A DNA stretch of 64,000 bases from Bacillus sp. MUM 116 (GTDB lineage Bacteria > Bacillota > Bacilli > Bacillales > Cytobacillaceae), in contig NZ_MLYR01000029.1 in assembly GCF_001866655.1 (NCBI RefSeq), positions 1 through 64,000 on the forward strand, written 5' to 3'. The first letter of the stretch is position 1. Each line of letters starts with the position of its first letter. This document shows, piece by piece, positions 17,044 to 24,442 of this stretch. Below the pieces are notes generated by a model. It was not told the origin of the DNA, did no database searches, and saw only the letters and a list, made by a program, of their open reading frames with translations. Position numbers and translations under genes: made by a program.

Positions 17044-17061
17044 AAATGGTATATACCATTT
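17044..17061. promoter_or_regulatory. FrlR operator before frlD
   Basis: AAATGGTATATACCATTT, an 18-bp perfect palindrome. It is the longest of three copies, all located upstream of frl genes; the GntR-type regulator FrlR is encoded immediately upstream. Confidence 0.82.
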
Positions 17062-17087
17062 GAATTAATACTGAAATGAATCTTAAA

Positions 17088-17825
17088 TTAATTTAGATTC
17101 AATTCAGAATAAAATTTAACAATGTCGCTTCTTGTTAATGATGTTGAAAATTCAATTTCTTGTTCATTGCGGTCAAAAGCAACCGATTCTTGAAAAATAC
17201 ATGGACTTTCTGAACGGATTTTTAATAACTTACTATCACTTTCCTCAGAAAATGTAACCTGCATGTACTCCTTCGCTTTGACAAGGACAATACCGAAATG
17301 GGTTTCTAATATTTCGTAAAGCGAATCGTTGTCGTTAATAATTTGATCCAGGTTTGGACAAAGCTTTTCGGGAATAAAGGATTCTTCAATAGTCACAGGC
17401 ATATCCTCGACAAGCCGCAAGCGTTTAATCGAAATCATTGCCTCTCCGATTGGTACTTTTAATTTATTTGCCAACATCGGTTTTGCCTCCATTTTCCGAA
17501 TCGATAATACTTGGGTTCTTGGAGTTAAACCTCTATTAATCATATTTCTCGTAAAACTGTTAAATGTAATAAAATCCATTTCGATCTTCTTATTAGAAAT
17601 AAAAGTCCCAGCACCGACCCGTCTTTCTACGACACCTTCTCTTTCTAAAATCGACAATGTATGTCTGGCAGTCATCCGGCTAATCCCATATTGATCGGCA
17701 AGTTCCCTTTCTGAAGGCAGCTTATCGCCGTGCTTTAATTTTCCTAGTTCAATATCATCAAGGATTTTATCTTTTAATTGTTTATAAAATGGAAGGGTTT
17801 CCTCATCTTTCATCATTTTACGCAT
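17088..17825 (-). CDS. frlR: GntR/UTRA-family regulator FrlR
   Basis: 245-aa transcription factor. The winged helix (about 10-78) contains GDKLPSERELADQYGISRMTARHTLSILEREGVVERRVGAGTFI; the C-terminal UTRA domain (about 95-240) is an effector sensor, probably for a fructosamine phosphate. ATG 17825 follows GGAGAACGTTAA. It is divergent from nothing and precedes frlD. It likely represses itself and the operon through the TGGTATATACCA sites. Confidence 0.88.
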   Translation of the reverse strand: MRKMMKDEETLPFYKQLKDKILDDIELGKLKHGDKLPSERELADQYGISRMTARHTLSILEREGVVERRVGAGTFISNKKIEMDFITFNSFTRNMINRGLTPRTQVLSIRKMEAKPMLANKLKVPIGEAMISIKRLRLVEDMPVTIEESFIPEKLCPNLDQIINDNDSLYEILETHFGIVLVKAKEYMQVTFSEESDSKLLKIRSESPCIFQESVAFDRNEQEIEFSTSLTRSDIVKFYSELNLN

Positions 17826-17879
17826 TTAACGTTCTCCAATTTTTTTAGAGTTTTTTTTATTATCTCACTTCCCATTTAA

Positions 17880-17895
17880 AATGGTATATACCATT
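17880..17895. promoter_or_regulatory. FrlR operator before frlR
   Basis: AATGGTATATACCATT, perfect 16-bp palindrome 55 bases upstream of frlR, implying autoregulation. Confidence 0.8.
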
Positions 17896-17962
17896 AAGGG
17901 TAAATTTAAAAAATTAATCAAATGGTAAGAGAAATCTAGATAGAATAGGTACATATGATGTG

Positions 17963-17976
17963 GAATAGCGCTTTCA
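17963..17976. promoter_or_regulatory. Weak candidate cre site
   Basis: GAATAGCGCTTTCA matches 11 of 14 positions of the CcpA site consensus, with the right half intact. Location upstream of frlR would fit catabolite control of a sugar operon. Confidence 0.3.
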
Positions 17977-18151
17977 ATTGAATAGGAAAACTAGGATGGA
18001 AGGTTATCTTATGATGAATTTTGTGGAATTCTTTTTAATCTTTAATTACTATAAAAATAATTTAAATTTTCTGTCTTGTCAATATACTTTGTTGGAAACT
18101 TTGAAAAATAAGTGAAGATTTTGTTACACTTAGTTTACTGGGGGGATAAAA

Positions 18152-18829
18152 ATGTGTGGTAGATTTACGTTAACTGCAACCATTGAAGAAATTTTAGACC
18201 GATTTGATGTTCAGTCCTTTTTAGATGAAGAGCTATATAGTCCAAGTTACAATATTGCACCCTCTCAACAAGTTTTAGCGATTATAAATGATGGAAAAAT
18301 GAATCGAATGGGTTTTTTAAAATGGGGTCTAGTCCCTCCTTGGGCAAAGGATTTATCCATTGGCAATAAAATGATTAATGCCAGAGCGGAGACTTTATCC
18401 GAGAAACCCAGTTTCAGCAGTCCTTTTAAACGAAAACGCTGTTTAATTGTAGCTGATAGCTTTTATGAATGGAAACGTCATAAGGATCGTTCAAAAACAC
18501 CGATTCGCATTAAGCTAAAGACCGGCCAGTTATTTGCAATGGCGGGATTATGGGAAACTTGGAAATCAAATGATGGCAAGTCCCTTTTTACCTGTTCGGT
18601 CATTACGACTCAGCCTAATAAATTAATGGAAGATATTCATGACCGTATGCCTGTCATCCTTGCACCTGAGGATGAAAAAACATGGCTGAATCCGGCTATT
18701 ACTGATCTTGAATATATTCAGAAATTTTTAAAGCCCTTCAACGAAGAGTTAATGGAAGCATACGAGGTATCTTCTCTTGTGAATTCACCTAAAAATAATT
18801 CAATCGAACTAGTCCAAAAAATTTGTTAA
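18152..18829 (+). CDS. SRAP family protein (HMCES/YedK-like, abasic-site crosslinking)
   Basis: 225-aa SOS-response-associated peptidase family protein. It starts MCGRFTLT, so Cys2 becomes the N-terminal catalytic and DNA-linking residue after Met removal. Other conserved pieces are SPSYNIAPSQQV (Asn), WGLVPPWAKD, MINARAETLSEKPSF (the RAET Glu region), CLIVADSFYEWKR and IHDRMPVIL (His). The family forms thiazolidine crosslinks with abasic sites in single-stranded DNA and can reverse them. It is monocistronic with its own terminator, and related to B. subtilis YoaM/YoqW. Confidence 0.93.
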   Translation: MCGRFTLTATIEEILDRFDVQSFLDEELYSPSYNIAPSQQVLAIINDGKMNRMGFLKWGLVPPWAKDLSIGNKMINARAETLSEKPSFSSPFKRKRCLIVADSFYEWKRHKDRSKTPIRIKLKTGQLFAMAGLWETWKSNDGKSLFTCSVITTQPNKLMEDIHDRMPVILAPEDEKTWLNPAITDLEYIQKFLKPFNEELMEAYEVSSLVNSPKNNSIELVQKIC

Positions 18830-18929
18830 ACCCATTTTAAAGACCCATTTTTTTTATATAGGACAAGTAAACTACATCAACGTACAGCAACGACATACCT
18901 TGTAGTAACCCAAACATTTTTCCTTCTTT

Positions 18930-18961
18930 CGAAAGTGGAAATCTCCACTTTCGATTTTTTT
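18930..18961 (+). terminator. Terminator of SRAP gene
   Basis: CGAAAGTGGA AATC TCCACTTTCG perfect 10-bp stem followed by ATTTTTTT. Confidence 0.88.
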
Positions 18962-18964
18962 AGT

Positions 18965-18991
18965 GGTGCCCCAAAATATTTTTGGGACACC
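18965..18991 (-). other. Stem-loop downstream of the Gly/Met/Pro-repeat gene
   Basis: GGTGCCCCAAAA / TTTTGGGACACC, one mismatch, 3-base loop, 35 bases past the stop codon of the minus-strand gene. There is no T-run on that strand; it is a possible 3'-end stabiliser. Confidence 0.4.
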
Positions 18992-19025
18992 TTTAATTGT
19001 AATTCTTCAGCAAGATTCGCCTAAT

Positions 19026-19559
19026 TTAACCGGGGAAGCCCCCCATCGTTCCTGGGATAAATCCCGGGTAACCAGTCATACCTGTTTGACCACCGTACAT
19101 TGGTGTTCCTCCCACTCCCGGGAAACCAGGGTACCCATGGTAACCTCCTGCTCCAGGGAATCCTCCAAAGCCACTGTAGCCAGGATAACCTCCCATGCTT
19201 CCGTGTCCAGGGAATCCTCCCATAGTTCCAAATCCGTGACCTGGGTATGTTCCCATACCGAAATGGCCGGGAACTCCATGCATCCCATCATACACATGAC
19301 CTGGAACCCCCCCCATTCCATCCATACCCGTCATACCGGGGAATCCTCCCATTGTGCCCATTCCTGGCATACCGGGAACTCCGCCCGTAGTGCCCATTCC
19401 TGGCATACCGGGAACTCCGCCCGTAGTGCCCATTCCCGTCATACCGGGAACTCCGCCCGTAGTGCCCATTCCTGGCATACCGGGAACTCCGCCCGTAGTG
19501 CCCATTCCTGGCATACCAGGGAATCCACCCGTGGCTCCAGATCCTACATTAAATCCCAT
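19026..19559 (-). CDS. Gly/Met/Pro-repeat protein, probable coat or exosporium-type component
   Basis: 177-aa low-complexity protein with no family I can name. The N-terminal half has about six copies of a 12-residue unit GG(V/F)PGM(P/T)GM(G/D)xx (36-base period, about 19340-19550). The C-terminal half is Gly/Phe/Tyr/His-rich (GGYPGYSGFGGFPGAGGYHG type). There are no Cys or charged blocks. ATG 19559 sits 10 bases behind AAGGAG; the in-frame GTG at 19568 is too close to that box. It is divergent from three GerPF-like genes. A sporulation role is inferred from neighbours and a CATAnnnTA element upstream. Confidence 0.72.
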   Translation of the reverse strand: MGFNVGSGATGGFPGMPGMGTTGGVPGMPGMGTTGGVPGMTGMGTTGGVPGMPGMGTTGGVPGMPGMGTMGGFPGMTGMDGMGGVPGHVYDGMHGVPGHFGMGTYPGHGFGTMGGFPGHGSMGGYPGYSGFGGFPGAGGYHGYPGFPGVGGTPMYGGQTGMTGYPGFIPGTMGGFPG

Positions 19560-19591
19560 GAAGCACACACTCCTTTTTATAGGTTACAGTC

Positions 19592-19600
19592 TAGACTATG
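19592..19600 (-). promoter_or_regulatory. Candidate sigma-K -10 for the Gly/Met/Pro-repeat gene
   Basis: CATAGTCTA on the minus strand, full match to CATAnnnTA, 32 bases before the start codon. -35 not convincing. Confidence 0.35.
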
Positions 19601-19770
19601 TAAAAGAAGGAAAAAGGCATAGGCAGATATCCCAAATATAAAAATAAATCTGCATATGCTTAAAAGGGCTGCCAAATTTTATAACAGTTATTATTTCACT
19701 TTTAGGTGAATACACTTTAAAAATACCGTCCTTTTTTTCTTAAAAATGTTGTAATTTGGAGGGCATTCAC

Positions 19771-20004
19771 ATGTTTTTCATTCCGACAAAAATTAATATA
19801 GGTGGTTTGAAAATTAGCAGCCCCGATCACGCAGCATCTGTTTCCTTTGGATCAACGTATATTGTTGGTGTAAATGTGGCGGGGAAAAAAAATCAAGGGT
19901 ATGGGCAGCAGATGGCAGATTTGTCTACCATTATGATTCCTATCCATGTGACGTATGATGACGACCCAATCGATTCACCTAGAGTTAAGCTAAACTTCAA
20001 TTAG
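19771..20004 (+). CDS. GerPA/GerPF-like small protein (1 of 3)
   Basis: 77-aa protein, start ATG 19771 after GGAGGG. It shares with the next two genes the plan [F/V]xxP-xx-IN-x-x-G-x-KI-x-x-x-DxAS-x-x-x-G, then KKNQGYGQQMAD and an IPIHV strand with Asp-rich end. This resembles the small GerPA/GerPF spore-germination proteins (IVGPxxINxxxG..., ending near a DPD motif) that help nutrients pass the coat. It is the most divergent of the trio. Family assignment is from pattern only. Confidence 0.6.
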   Translation: MFFIPTKINIGGLKISSPDHAASVSFGSTYIVGVNVAGKKNQGYGQQMADLSTIMIPIHVTYDDDPIDSPRVKLNFN

Positions 20005-20059
20005 TGGGGGGGGGTTTCCGCCAGTTAATGCGGGAAAAATTAAACAGGGAGTGATGGAA

Positions 20060-20293
20060 ATGATCGTTGGGCCTTATGCGATTAATCTGCTTGGTTTTAA
20101 AGTAAATGCTATTGATAACTCCTCTTACGTAAATTTTGGCCCCAATCAAATAATCGATGAGTTTGTTGCTTATAAGCGAAATCAAGGTGTGGGAGAGCAG
20201 AACGGTGATATATCCCCTATCAATATTCCGATTTCTTGGGTTGTCGACCCGGATATTGCGGATTCAAATGGAGCGAAAAACAGTATTGTTTAA
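20060..20293 (+). CDS. GerPA/GerPF-like small protein (2 of 3)
   Basis: 77-aa protein: MIVGPYAINLLGFKVNAID at the start, VNFGPNQI in the middle, KRNQGVGEQNGD, and DPDIADSNGAKNSIV at the end. The opening IVGPxxIN and the closing DPDxxDxN are close to GerPF-family signatures. ATG 20060 lies 8 bases after AGGGAG; an ATG at 20054 is too close. It is very similar to the following gene, indicating local duplication. Confidence 0.66.
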   Translation: MIVGPYAINLLGFKVNAIDNSSYVNFGPNQIIDEFVAYKRNQGVGEQNGDISPINIPISWVVDPDIADSNGAKNSIV

Positions 20294-20344
20294 TTAAAAT
20301 CCCTGCAGTGTATTTGAGATGTCTTATTCCATGAGGTGTTTTTG

Positions 20345-20581
20345 ATGGTGATTTTCGCACCGACAGAAATCAATTTGCTGGGCTACAAAATAAATGTATT
20401 TGACCATGCATCCGTAATGAATATTGGTGCAAACCAAATTACAGACCAATTTATTTCCTATAAAAGGAACCAGGCCTTTGGTGAGCAAAACGGAGACATA
20501 GTGCCAATCATTATACCAATATCGTATATTTTTGACAGTGATTTAAATGACTCGATTATAACGAAAAATAGTATTATTTAA
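20345..20581 (+). CDS. GerPA/GerPF-like small protein (3 of 3)
   Basis: 78-aa protein, start ATG 20345 six bases after GAGGTG. FAPTEINLLGYKINVFDHASVMNIGANQI and KRNQAFGEQNGD closely parallel the preceding paralogue; the end (DSDLNDSIITKNSII) matches it too. It is the last of the tandem trio and followed by a strong terminator. Likely a spore-associated structural or germination protein, by family. Confidence 0.66.
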   Translation: MVIFAPTEINLLGYKINVFDHASVMNIGANQITDQFISYKRNQAFGEQNGDIVPIIIPISYIFDSDLNDSIITKNSII

Positions 20582-20621
20582 AAAAAGAGTGATGAATCTT
20601 TGCGATTCGTCACTCTTTTTT
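20582..20621. terminator. Terminator after GerPF-like trio
   Basis: AAAGAGTGATGAATC / GATTCGTCACTCTTT stem (one mismatch) followed by TTTTT. Confidence 0.88.
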
Positions 20622-20742
20622 CTACATTAACCAATCCTGATTAATTCTGTTGGGAAGGTAGTTAGTACCTTAGCCTTTCCATCTTCTCCAAATATTCATG
20701 ACAATATCGGTGCTTGGTACCAATGGTGAAGGTATCTTGTGA

Positions 20743-22333
20743 TTAATTCACCAATCGACCTGCCTTTCTGTGGGATTCCCAGTTTTCGTTACGAAGATGA
20801 ACCTTCTGGATTTTTCCTGAAGCAGTTTTTGGAAGTTCGTCAACAAAGGTAACTCCTGTAACCGCTTTAAAATGAGCTAATTTTTCTCTGGAAAAAGTGA
20901 TAATTTCTTGCTCGCTGATTTGTTGGTTTTCTCGTAAAACAACAAAAGCATGAGGAGTTTCACCCCATTTTTCATGCGGTACGGCGATAACAGCGGCTTC
21001 TAGAATACTAGGATGTTCGTATAATGCTCCTTCCACTTCAATCGAAGAAATGTTCTCCCCGCCGCTGATGATGATATCCTTCATCCGGTCCACGATATCG
21101 ATATGCCCATATTCGTCAACTGTACCCATATCACCCGTATGCAGCCAGCCGTTGCGAATGGTTTCCATTGTTGCCTCAGGATTTTTCCAATATCCTTTCA
21201 TCACACCATGACTTCTTGTGACTACCTCGCCAATTTCTTTTCCATTGTGGGCGACTTCCTCCCCATGATCATTGATGACTTTTACGTCACATCCAATCAT
21301 TGGATAACCGGCTTTTGCTTTAATTCTTGCCTTTTCCTCGGGTTTAAGATGAGTCAACTCGGACCTGATGGTTGAAACCAAACTCAATGGTGTGGTTTCT
21401 GTCATTCCATAAACCTGAATAAATTCCCAGCCTAATTCTTTTTCCACTCTGATAACAAACGCTGGCGGAGGCGCTGAACCAGCTATGACCACACGGATAT
21501 CCTGTTCTAAAACTGGTTTATTTTTTTCATAAAACTGCAATAGCGAATTTAGCACGGTTGGTGCCATATGCAAGACAGAAACTTTATGGTCTTGAATTGC
21601 CTTAAAAATGGTTTCCGGTGTCGCTTTTTTCAAACAAATATGAGTCGATCCATTTGCTGTGTAGTAAAATGGCGCCCCCCAGCCATTCACATGGAACATT
21701 GGCAGAACATGAAGATAAACGTCACGATCGCTGACTCGTAAATGAGCATTGTACTTAAGGCATGAAGATAATTGTTGCGGTGTGTCAGCATAACCCCTTT
21801 TGGACTCCCGGTTGTACCACTAGTATAAAGCAGGCTGCAAACATCATTTTCATCCAAATCGGTGCGGTCAAAGGTTGTCCCACTGAAACCCGCAAGCCAT
21901 ATCTCATAATCGATTTCATCCGTTTCCTGATTTTTATAATAGACAATAATCTGTTCAACCGTTGACAGCTTGTCCTTAATCGGGACGATTAAATGGTAAA
22001 GATCTTGGTCAAAAACAGCACTTTCGATTCACTATGGTTTAAGATGAATAAATAATCTTGAGGTGTTAAACGAATATTAAGCGGCACCATAATGGCTCCA
22101 AGCTGAAAAATCCCATAAAATCCTTCCAGCATTTCAACTGTATTGGGTGCCAAATAGGCAACCCGGTCCCCTTTTTCCACTCCCAGTTCCCTTAATCCAT
22201 TTGAAAGTTGATTGGCCCTTCAGCTTAATTCTTTATATGTAAAAATACGTTCATCACAATAAACTGCCTGCTTGTCCCCGTACAATTTTACTGCACGATC
22301 TAAGAACTCCGTTAACACCAAAGGTACATTCAT
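20743..22333 (-). pseudogene. Acyl-CoA ligase (AMP-binding), disrupted
   Basis: Remains of a long- or medium-chain acyl-CoA synthetase of about 530 aa. From ATG 22333 (RBS AAAAGG) the N-terminus reads MNVPLVLTEFLDRAVKLYGD and then meets an in-frame TGA at 22220-22222. Homology resumes (GLRELGVEKGDRVAYLAPN) until a frameshift in an A5 run at 22011-22015, continues through the P-loop [16 protein letters not shown], and shifts again near 21745 before [13 protein letters not shown]. The rest to 20743 is intact (GWLHTGDMG, DRMKDIIISGGENIS, LPKTASGKIQK). Three lesions make a functional full-length enzyme unlikely. Confidence 0.88.
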
Positions 22334-22350
22334 CCTTTTCACCTCGTAAT

Positions 22351-22368
22351 AATTAGAATTTTCTAATT
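22351..22368. promoter_or_regulatory. Inverted repeat upstream of the ligase pseudogene
   Basis: AATTAGAA TT TTCTAATT, 8-bp perfect arms, 18 bases upstream of the start codon. Possible operator of a fatty-acid regulator; not assignable. Confidence 0.35.
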
Positions 22369-22489
22369 TTATTCTAGCATATCTTTTTTAATAACCACTA
22401 CTCAAATTGTGAAAATTTTCTAAACAGTAATAATTTTATTAAGTTCACCATATTATAGAATGTACGTTCTCATCCAGGGAGGAGACATC

Positions 22490-22894
22490 ATGAAAAACAA
22501 AAACGAAACTTTGGTGACGGGAGAAATGTTGATTAAATACTATGAACTTAATAAACAGAAAAAAGAAATTGAACTGGAAATGAATCAATTAAAGGAATCC
22601 TTTCAACAATATTTTGACAGCTTTGTTGGTGAGAATGTAAAAGGTGATATTACGATAGCTGGGTACAAACTTCAACGTCAAATTCGGAATACCGAAAAAT
22701 ATAATGAAGATGTCATCATTAAGAGATTAGAAGATTTGCAAATGAATGATTTGATTCAAATAGTTAAAAAACCGGATGATGTTAAAATAAAAGCAGCTAT
22801 TCAACTTGGCTTATTAAACCAAGAGCATTTGGATGGCTGTATTATTAAAACCTGTTCTCCTGCAATTTCTGTGAAGCCTTTGACACCGAGATAA
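22490..22894 (+). CDS. Hypothetical protein, coiled-coil N-terminus (134 aa)
   Basis: Not recognised. ATG 22490 follows AGGGAGGAG. Residues about 18-50 (ELNKQKKEIELEMNQLKESFQQYFDSF) look like a short coiled coil, then GDITIAGYKLQRQIRNTEKYNEDVIIKRLEDL and a C-terminal PDDVKIKAAIQLGLL segment. It is basic/acidic mixed, without signal peptide or membrane segment; the layout recalls small phage-type Gam-like or kinetochore-like hypothetical proteins, but nothing firm. It is monocistronic and divergent from the ligase pseudogene. Confidence 0.7.
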   Translation: MKNKNETLVTGEMLIKYYELNKQKKEIELEMNQLKESFQQYFDSFVGENVKGDITIAGYKLQRQIRNTEKYNEDVIIKRLEDLQMNDLIQIVKKPDDVKIKAAIQLGLLNQEHLDGCIIKTCSPAISVKPLTPR

Positions 22895-22987
22895 TTAGTG
22901 TTGTTTTTACCTGCAAGGTTTCAATGATAAAAATAAATATGGGTCGGCTTCATTGATTGTAGGCGACAGTTCATGGTTAAACACCCC

Positions 22988-23143
22988 AAAATAGTCGTCT
23001 AAAACAGGTTTACTTGACCGTTTTCGGTTAAGAACCTACAAAACGGTCGCCTAGAACAGGTCTACTTGACCGTATTCGGTTACGAAAGCCCAAAATGGTC
23101 GTCTAGAATATGCCTATCTACCGGACCGTTTTCTATTTCATCT
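22988..23143. repeat. Three tandem copies of a 52-bp intergenic unit
   Basis: Units begin at 22988, 23040 and 23092 (AAAATAGTCGTCTA, AAAACGGTCGCCTA, AAAATGGTCGTCTA), exactly 52 bases apart, with the third copy diverged. Each unit has GGTC ... GACCGT arms, and between units GACCGTTTT pairs with AAAACGGTC, so the array can form alternative hairpins. No ORF, and no spacer diversity of CRISPR type. Confidence 0.75.
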
Positions 23144-23177
23144 AGCTTTGAATGCAATACATTGATCTATAAGATTT

Positions 23178-23217
23178 AAAAACATGGATCTCTACATAAC
23201 AGATCCATGTTTTTTAT
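23178..23217. terminator. Bidirectional terminator
   Basis: AAACATGGATC / GATCCATGTTT perfect 11-bp stem with T-run. Confidence 0.8.
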
Positions 23218-23282
23218 TTTCCACACACCAGCCTACAGATTCGTAGACTTCCCTCATATCGTCCAATTTGATTCCAGAAAAA

Positions 23283-24347
23283 TTATATTTGAATTGTATC
23301 TTCTCCATTTTTCTTCTCCTCTAATTCAATATAATAGGGATGATTGTGCACCTTGCATCCAAATACATAACACCCTCTGGCAATCTCTGGTTCAAACACG
23401 AATTCAGGCTTTTTCCCTTCAAATATATTTTCCTTAGTCGTTTTCAAAAATTGAATATCCGCTTTGATTTCTTCGATCCGTTCTTCCTTACTGACGACAT
23501 CCCAGTCAGGGTCATCATCCCGGACAATATCTTGCATATCGATTTCCAGTTTGTTGATATGTTCTTCAAAACATTCTTCCGTTTTTTCAAACTGGCCAAG
23601 CTTCCATAAAGAATAGAGATAAGGCGGCAGACAATGAACTTCATAGCGGAACAAGTCTAATTCCGAATAAATTTCAACAAATTTATCAAAATCATTAAGA
23701 AGATAATACATACCGGCTATTTGGTCTTCAAGTTTCTCCATCCAGTTATCAAACTTTGCACTTTCAGTAAGTAAATTTTCCGCAAGCAGTAATGCTTCTT
23801 CTCTCATTCCAATTTTGGCCATACAGATGCCACAACTTAGAATTGGATTTAAAGTTTGCTGATGATTATTTGTTAAAAAAGCCGTTCGAAAACATTCTGC
23901 AGCTTCCTTCAGCATGGATTTATGATAAAAGCAAATTCCTAAATTATTTAAATTTTCCAATGTTGGCTGAATAAGATAGGCTTTTTTCAATAGCCCCATT
24001 GCTCGATGATAATGTCCATTGGAGGTATAGATTTCTCCCAACAGGTTATATGGAAAAAAAGAGGCTGGCTCCTGCTTAATGATTTCTTCTAATATATCGA
24101 TGGCTTCTTTCTCCTTAAACTGCCAAGAATCACGGTCCAATGGCACCCCTTCATAATGATAAAAGTAGGCCAAATTTTGCAGGTTTTGAATGTTAGGTTT
24201 TATTTTTGCCGCTTTTTCAAAATGATTTAATGCTTCCCGGAAATCGCCAAACGCGAGTAATGCAAGTGCATATTCAGAGATTAAATTTGCATTTTCAGGG
24301 TCAAGCTTTATTTTTTGTTCCAGTTCATTAACAAGTTTTTCAAGCAT
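23283..24347 (-). CDS. TPR-repeat protein
   Basis: 354-aa soluble protein with at least four tetratricopeptide repeats: ANLISEYALALLAFGDFREALNHFEKAAKIKPN (about 20-52), FFPYNLLGEIYTSNGHYHRAMGLLKKAYLIQPT (about 97-129), ENLNNLGICFYHKSMLKEAAECFRTAF (about 130-156) and a further degenerate set. The last 60 residues (ARGCYVFGCKVHNHPYYIELEEKK) are non-TPR. It is a scaffold-type protein; partners are unknown. Monocistronic between two terminators. Confidence 0.8.
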   Translation of the reverse strand: MLEKLVNELEQKIKLDPENANLISEYALALLAFGDFREALNHFEKAAKIKPNIQNLQNLAYFYHYEGVPLDRDSWQFKEKEAIDILEEIIKQEPASFFPYNLLGEIYTSNGHYHRAMGLLKKAYLIQPTLENLNNLGICFYHKSMLKEAAECFRTAFLTNNHQQTLNPILSCGICMAKIGMREEALLLAENLLTESAKFDNWMEKLEDQIAGMYYLLNDFDKFVEIYSELDLFRYEVHCLPPYLYSLWKLGQFEKTEECFEEHINKLEIDMQDIVRDDDPDWDVVSKEERIEEIKADIQFLKTTKENIFEGKKPEFVFEPEIARGCYVFGCKVHNHPYYIELEEKKNGEDTIQI

Positions 24348-24384
24348 CCAAACTCACTTCCCATTGTGTAAGTGAATTCATCTT

Positions 24385-24425
24385 ATCAAAAAATTCCCCA
24401 GTTCAACTCGGGAACTGGGGAATTT
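24385..24425 (-). terminator. Strong terminator of the SHMT-like gene
   Basis: AAATTCCCCAGTTC / GAACTGGGGAATTT perfect 14-bp stem, T-run on the minus strand. Confidence 0.88.
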
Positions 24426-24442
24426 CATAAAACATTCACATA

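Larger units (their letters stand above)
17826..18151. other. Divergent intergenic region frlR / SRAP gene
   Basis: 326 bases holding the frlR operator and the weak cre site. No other gene is seen. The SRAP gene RBS (GGGGGGAT) is at the right end; no LexA box was recognised. Confidence 0.55.

Noticed and set aside
18963-19641. Plus-strand frames over the Gly/Met/Pro-repeat gene
   Set aside because: Both are repeats without RBS; the minus-strand frame has AAGGAG, a start and a promoter-like element.
22988-23143. CRISPR array
   Set aside because: Only three adjacent copies of one 52-bp unit, no unique spacers and no cas genes.
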